From the NCBI GenBank assembly GCA_025965715.1, contig JAOPWJ010000045.1:1-34104 (forward strand): DNA of 34,104 nucleotides. Direction: 5' to 3'. Of the stretch, positions 32,777-34,104 are shown piece by piece; positions within the stretch are counted from its first letter, which is position 1; each line of letters begins with the position of its first letter. The position numbers were made by a program, and so were the translations under genes. The notes beneath the pieces are model-generated. The model did no database searches. It saw only the letters and a list, made by a program, of their open reading frames with translations, and was not told where the DNA came from. Source of the DNA: Blastococcus sp. GTDB taxonomy: Bacteria > Actinomycetota > Actinomycetes > Mycobacteriales > Geodermatophilaceae.

Positions 32777-33748
32777 TCAGGCGTGCTGGCGGCTGCGGCG
32801 GACCCGCTCCATCCGGGGCGCCGCACCGGGGACGCTGTGCCACAGCGCGTACTGGATGGTGAGCGTGGCGGTCGCCGCCACGAGGATTCCGACGAGGTTG
32901 ACGCCGAGCTGGGTCGCGGCACCGGCGAACTCGTCCGAGCCGCCGAGCGCCAGCGACAGTGCCATGTCGCCGGCGGCGGGAACGGTCGTCACCGAGATGA
33001 ACACTCCGACCAGCGCGCCGCTCTTGGTGGAGGTCAGGGACAGCACCCCGGCGATCCCGGCCAGTACCGCCACGAGCAGTGACCACCGGTCCGGCTGGGT
33101 GATGAAGCCGGTGCCGGGGCGGTCCGCGTCGAGCAGCTCCGTGCCGAACCAGCCCAGCGTCCGGCCGGCGAGCGCGACCAGCGCCGTGACGGCGATCGCC
33201 ACCACGAAGCCGAGGACCAGCGACACCGCCGAGTGGCGAAAGATCCGCGGCCGGCGATGGACGAGGCCGACCGCCAGCCCGGCCAGCGGGGAGAACTCCG
33301 GGCCGAGCACCATCGCGCCGATCACGAGGATCGGCGAGTCGTTGATGATCGCGATCGCCGCAAGCAGCGTCGCGATGGTCAGGAACCCGAGGTAGGAGAT
33401 CGACAGCCGCGCGTCGGCGTCGACCGTCCGGATCACCTGCTCCCACACCACGGCGTCCGCGGCATCCCCCGGCGCCCGCTCCTCGGCCCGGCGGGCGGCG
33501 CTGGACACGGCGGCGTCCACGGCCATCAGGACGATGCCGCCGTCGCGGTCGATGCCGAGCTCCTTGAGGGCGGCGACCACGCCGTCGGCCGACTCTCGGG
33601 CGATGTCGGCCACCACGAGATCACCCGCCGGTGCCACCGAGGCCCCGGGCAGGACGGCCAGGTGCGCCGTCCCCGGGCACTGCTCGAACAGCTCCCGTAC
33701 CTCGGTGGTCCGGTCGGAGGGCACGGTGACCCGCAGTTGAAGCAGCAC
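32777..33748 (-). CDS. DUF389 family membrane protein
   Basis: This 323-residue protein has an N-terminal cytoplasmic domain of about 115 residues (LLQLRVTVPSDRTTEVRELF), then the DUF389 core with about six membrane segments (SPILVIGAMVLGPEFSPLAGLAVGLV; GALVGVFISVTTVPAAGDMA). The family is widespread and of unknown function. GTG 33748 is the start with no ribosome site; TAGAAC lies 6 nt upstream and might be a -10 element of a leaderless message. The MFS gene follows in the same direction and may be co-transcribed. Confidence 0.88.
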   Translation of the reverse strand: MLLQLRVTVPSDRTTEVRELFEQCPGTAHLAVLPGASVAPAGDLVVADIARESADGVVAALKELGIDRDGGIVLMAVDAAVSSAARRAEERAPGDAADAVVWEQVIRTVDADARLSISYLGFLTIATLLAAIAIINDSPILVIGAMVLGPEFSPLAGLAVGLVHRRPRIFRHSAVSLVLGFVVAIAVTALVALAGRTLGWFGTELLDADRPGTGFITQPDRWSLLVAVLAGIAGVLSLTSTKSGALVGVFISVTTVPAAGDMALSLALGGSDEFAGAATQLGVNLVGILVAATATLTIQYALWHSVPGAAPRMERVRRSRQHA

Positions 33749-33773
33749 GGCGCTGTTCTACCCCGGCCGGCGA

Positions 33774-34104
33774 TCAGCCTTTCGGGTTCTGTTCCGTGGC
33801 CGCCGATCCGGTGCCCGCCACGTCGTCGTCCTTGGTGCCCACCTCCGCGCCGGCCTCGCTGCCCGGTGCGCCGACGGCAGCCATCGACCGCAGCAGGATC
33901 TGGCTGACGTCGAGGACCTCGACGTGGTCCTTGGCCTCGCCGTTCTGCTTCTTCGTGTTCAGCGCGTCCGACAGCATCGTGATGCAGAACGGGCAGGCGG
34001 TGGAGATGACGTCGGGATCGAGCTCGAGCGCCTCCTCGGTGCGCTCGGCGTTGATCCGTTTGCCGATCTTCTCCTCCATCCACATGCGCGCACCGCCGGC
34101 GCCG
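33774..34104 (-). CDS. C-terminal end of (Fe-S)-binding oxidoreductase (CCG domain), partial
   Basis: Only the last 110 or so residues lie in the window; the gene runs off the right edge. The visible part reads GGARMWMEEKIGKRIN and then STACPFCITMLSDAL, which is the C-terminal cysteine-rich CCG region of heterodisulfide-reductase-like (Fe-S)-binding proteins in actinobacteria. These are large membrane-associated electron-transfer proteins, often linked to acyl-CoA or glycolate metabolism. The tail after the domain is Gly/Asp/Glu-rich and probably disordered. It ends 26 nt before the DUF389 gene, in the same direction. Confidence 0.85.
   Translation of the reverse strand, partial: GAGGARMWMEEKIGKRINAERTEEALELDPDVISTACPFCITMLSDALNTKKQNGEAKDHVEVLDVSQILLRSMAAVGAPGSEAGAEVGTKDDDVAGTGSAATEQNPKG

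Noticed and set aside
1-34104. Mobile elements, CRISPR arrays and rRNA genes
   Set aside because: No transposase, integrase, spaced direct repeats or rRNA segments were seen on either strand.

Overview
This window looks like chromosomal DNA from a high-GC actinobacterium. The best guess is a Geodermatophilaceae-like relative (Blastococcus/Geodermatophilus/Modestobacter type), inferred from composition and gene content and not proven. Coding sequence is very GC-rich with G or C at most third positions. Start codons are often GTG, and gene ends commonly overlap by 1-4 nt (GTGA/ATGA). No insertion sequence, phage gene, CRISPR array or attachment site was seen.

Layout. (1) 2-4124, plus strand: a compact set of biotin-dependent carboxylase genes: AccB-type carrier (cut by the window edge), pyruvate-carboxylase-type carboxyltransferase, an amidohydrolase_2 enzyme and a biotin carboxylase. 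(2) 4230-8912, minus strand: small acidic hypothetical proteins, a FadE-type acyl-CoA dehydrogenase with a palindromic operator, a LapA-domain membrane protein, a conserved hypothetical and a TetR regulator. (3) 9006-11701, minus strand: a complete zinc/manganese-type ABC importer (binding lipoprotein, ATPase, permease) with a Zur-like box in front. (4) 11731-12888, minus strand: a small acidic protein and a ribokinase. (5) 12983-14801, plus strand: a UbiG-like methyltransferase and a type III polyketide synthase. (6) 14871-17974: a DosR/DevR response regulator, a convergent DosS/DevS GAF-GAF histidine kinase and a universal stress protein gene with two DosR-box-like sites spaced 30 bp apart. 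(7) 18137-21266: a GGDEF-EAL membrane protein and a convergent unknown protein. (8) 21426-28335: a decaprenylphosphoryl-arabinose (DPA) locus: UbiA-type DPPR synthase, DprE1, DprE2, GtrA, then an Aur1-type PAP2 protein on the opposite strand, an AftB-like GT-C transferase and a PgsA-like enzyme. (9) 28293-34104: a second GT-C protein, a DUF2784 protein, tRNA-Gly(CCC), dCTP deaminase with a leaderless-type promoter, a CynX-type MFS transporter, a DUF389 membrane protein and the C-terminal end of a (Fe-S)-binding oxidoreductase.

How parts may work together. The DPA locus contains nearly all enzymes needed to make and use decaprenylphosphoryl-arabinose, and its DprE1 has alanine where the benzothiazinone-target cysteine lies. 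The DosR/DosS/USP group has the same three components as the Mycobacterium tuberculosis Rv3134c-devR-devS locus in a rearranged order. The carboxylase set at the left edge, with an embedded amidohydrolase, does not match a pathway I recognise and is the best candidate for an uncharacterised system.
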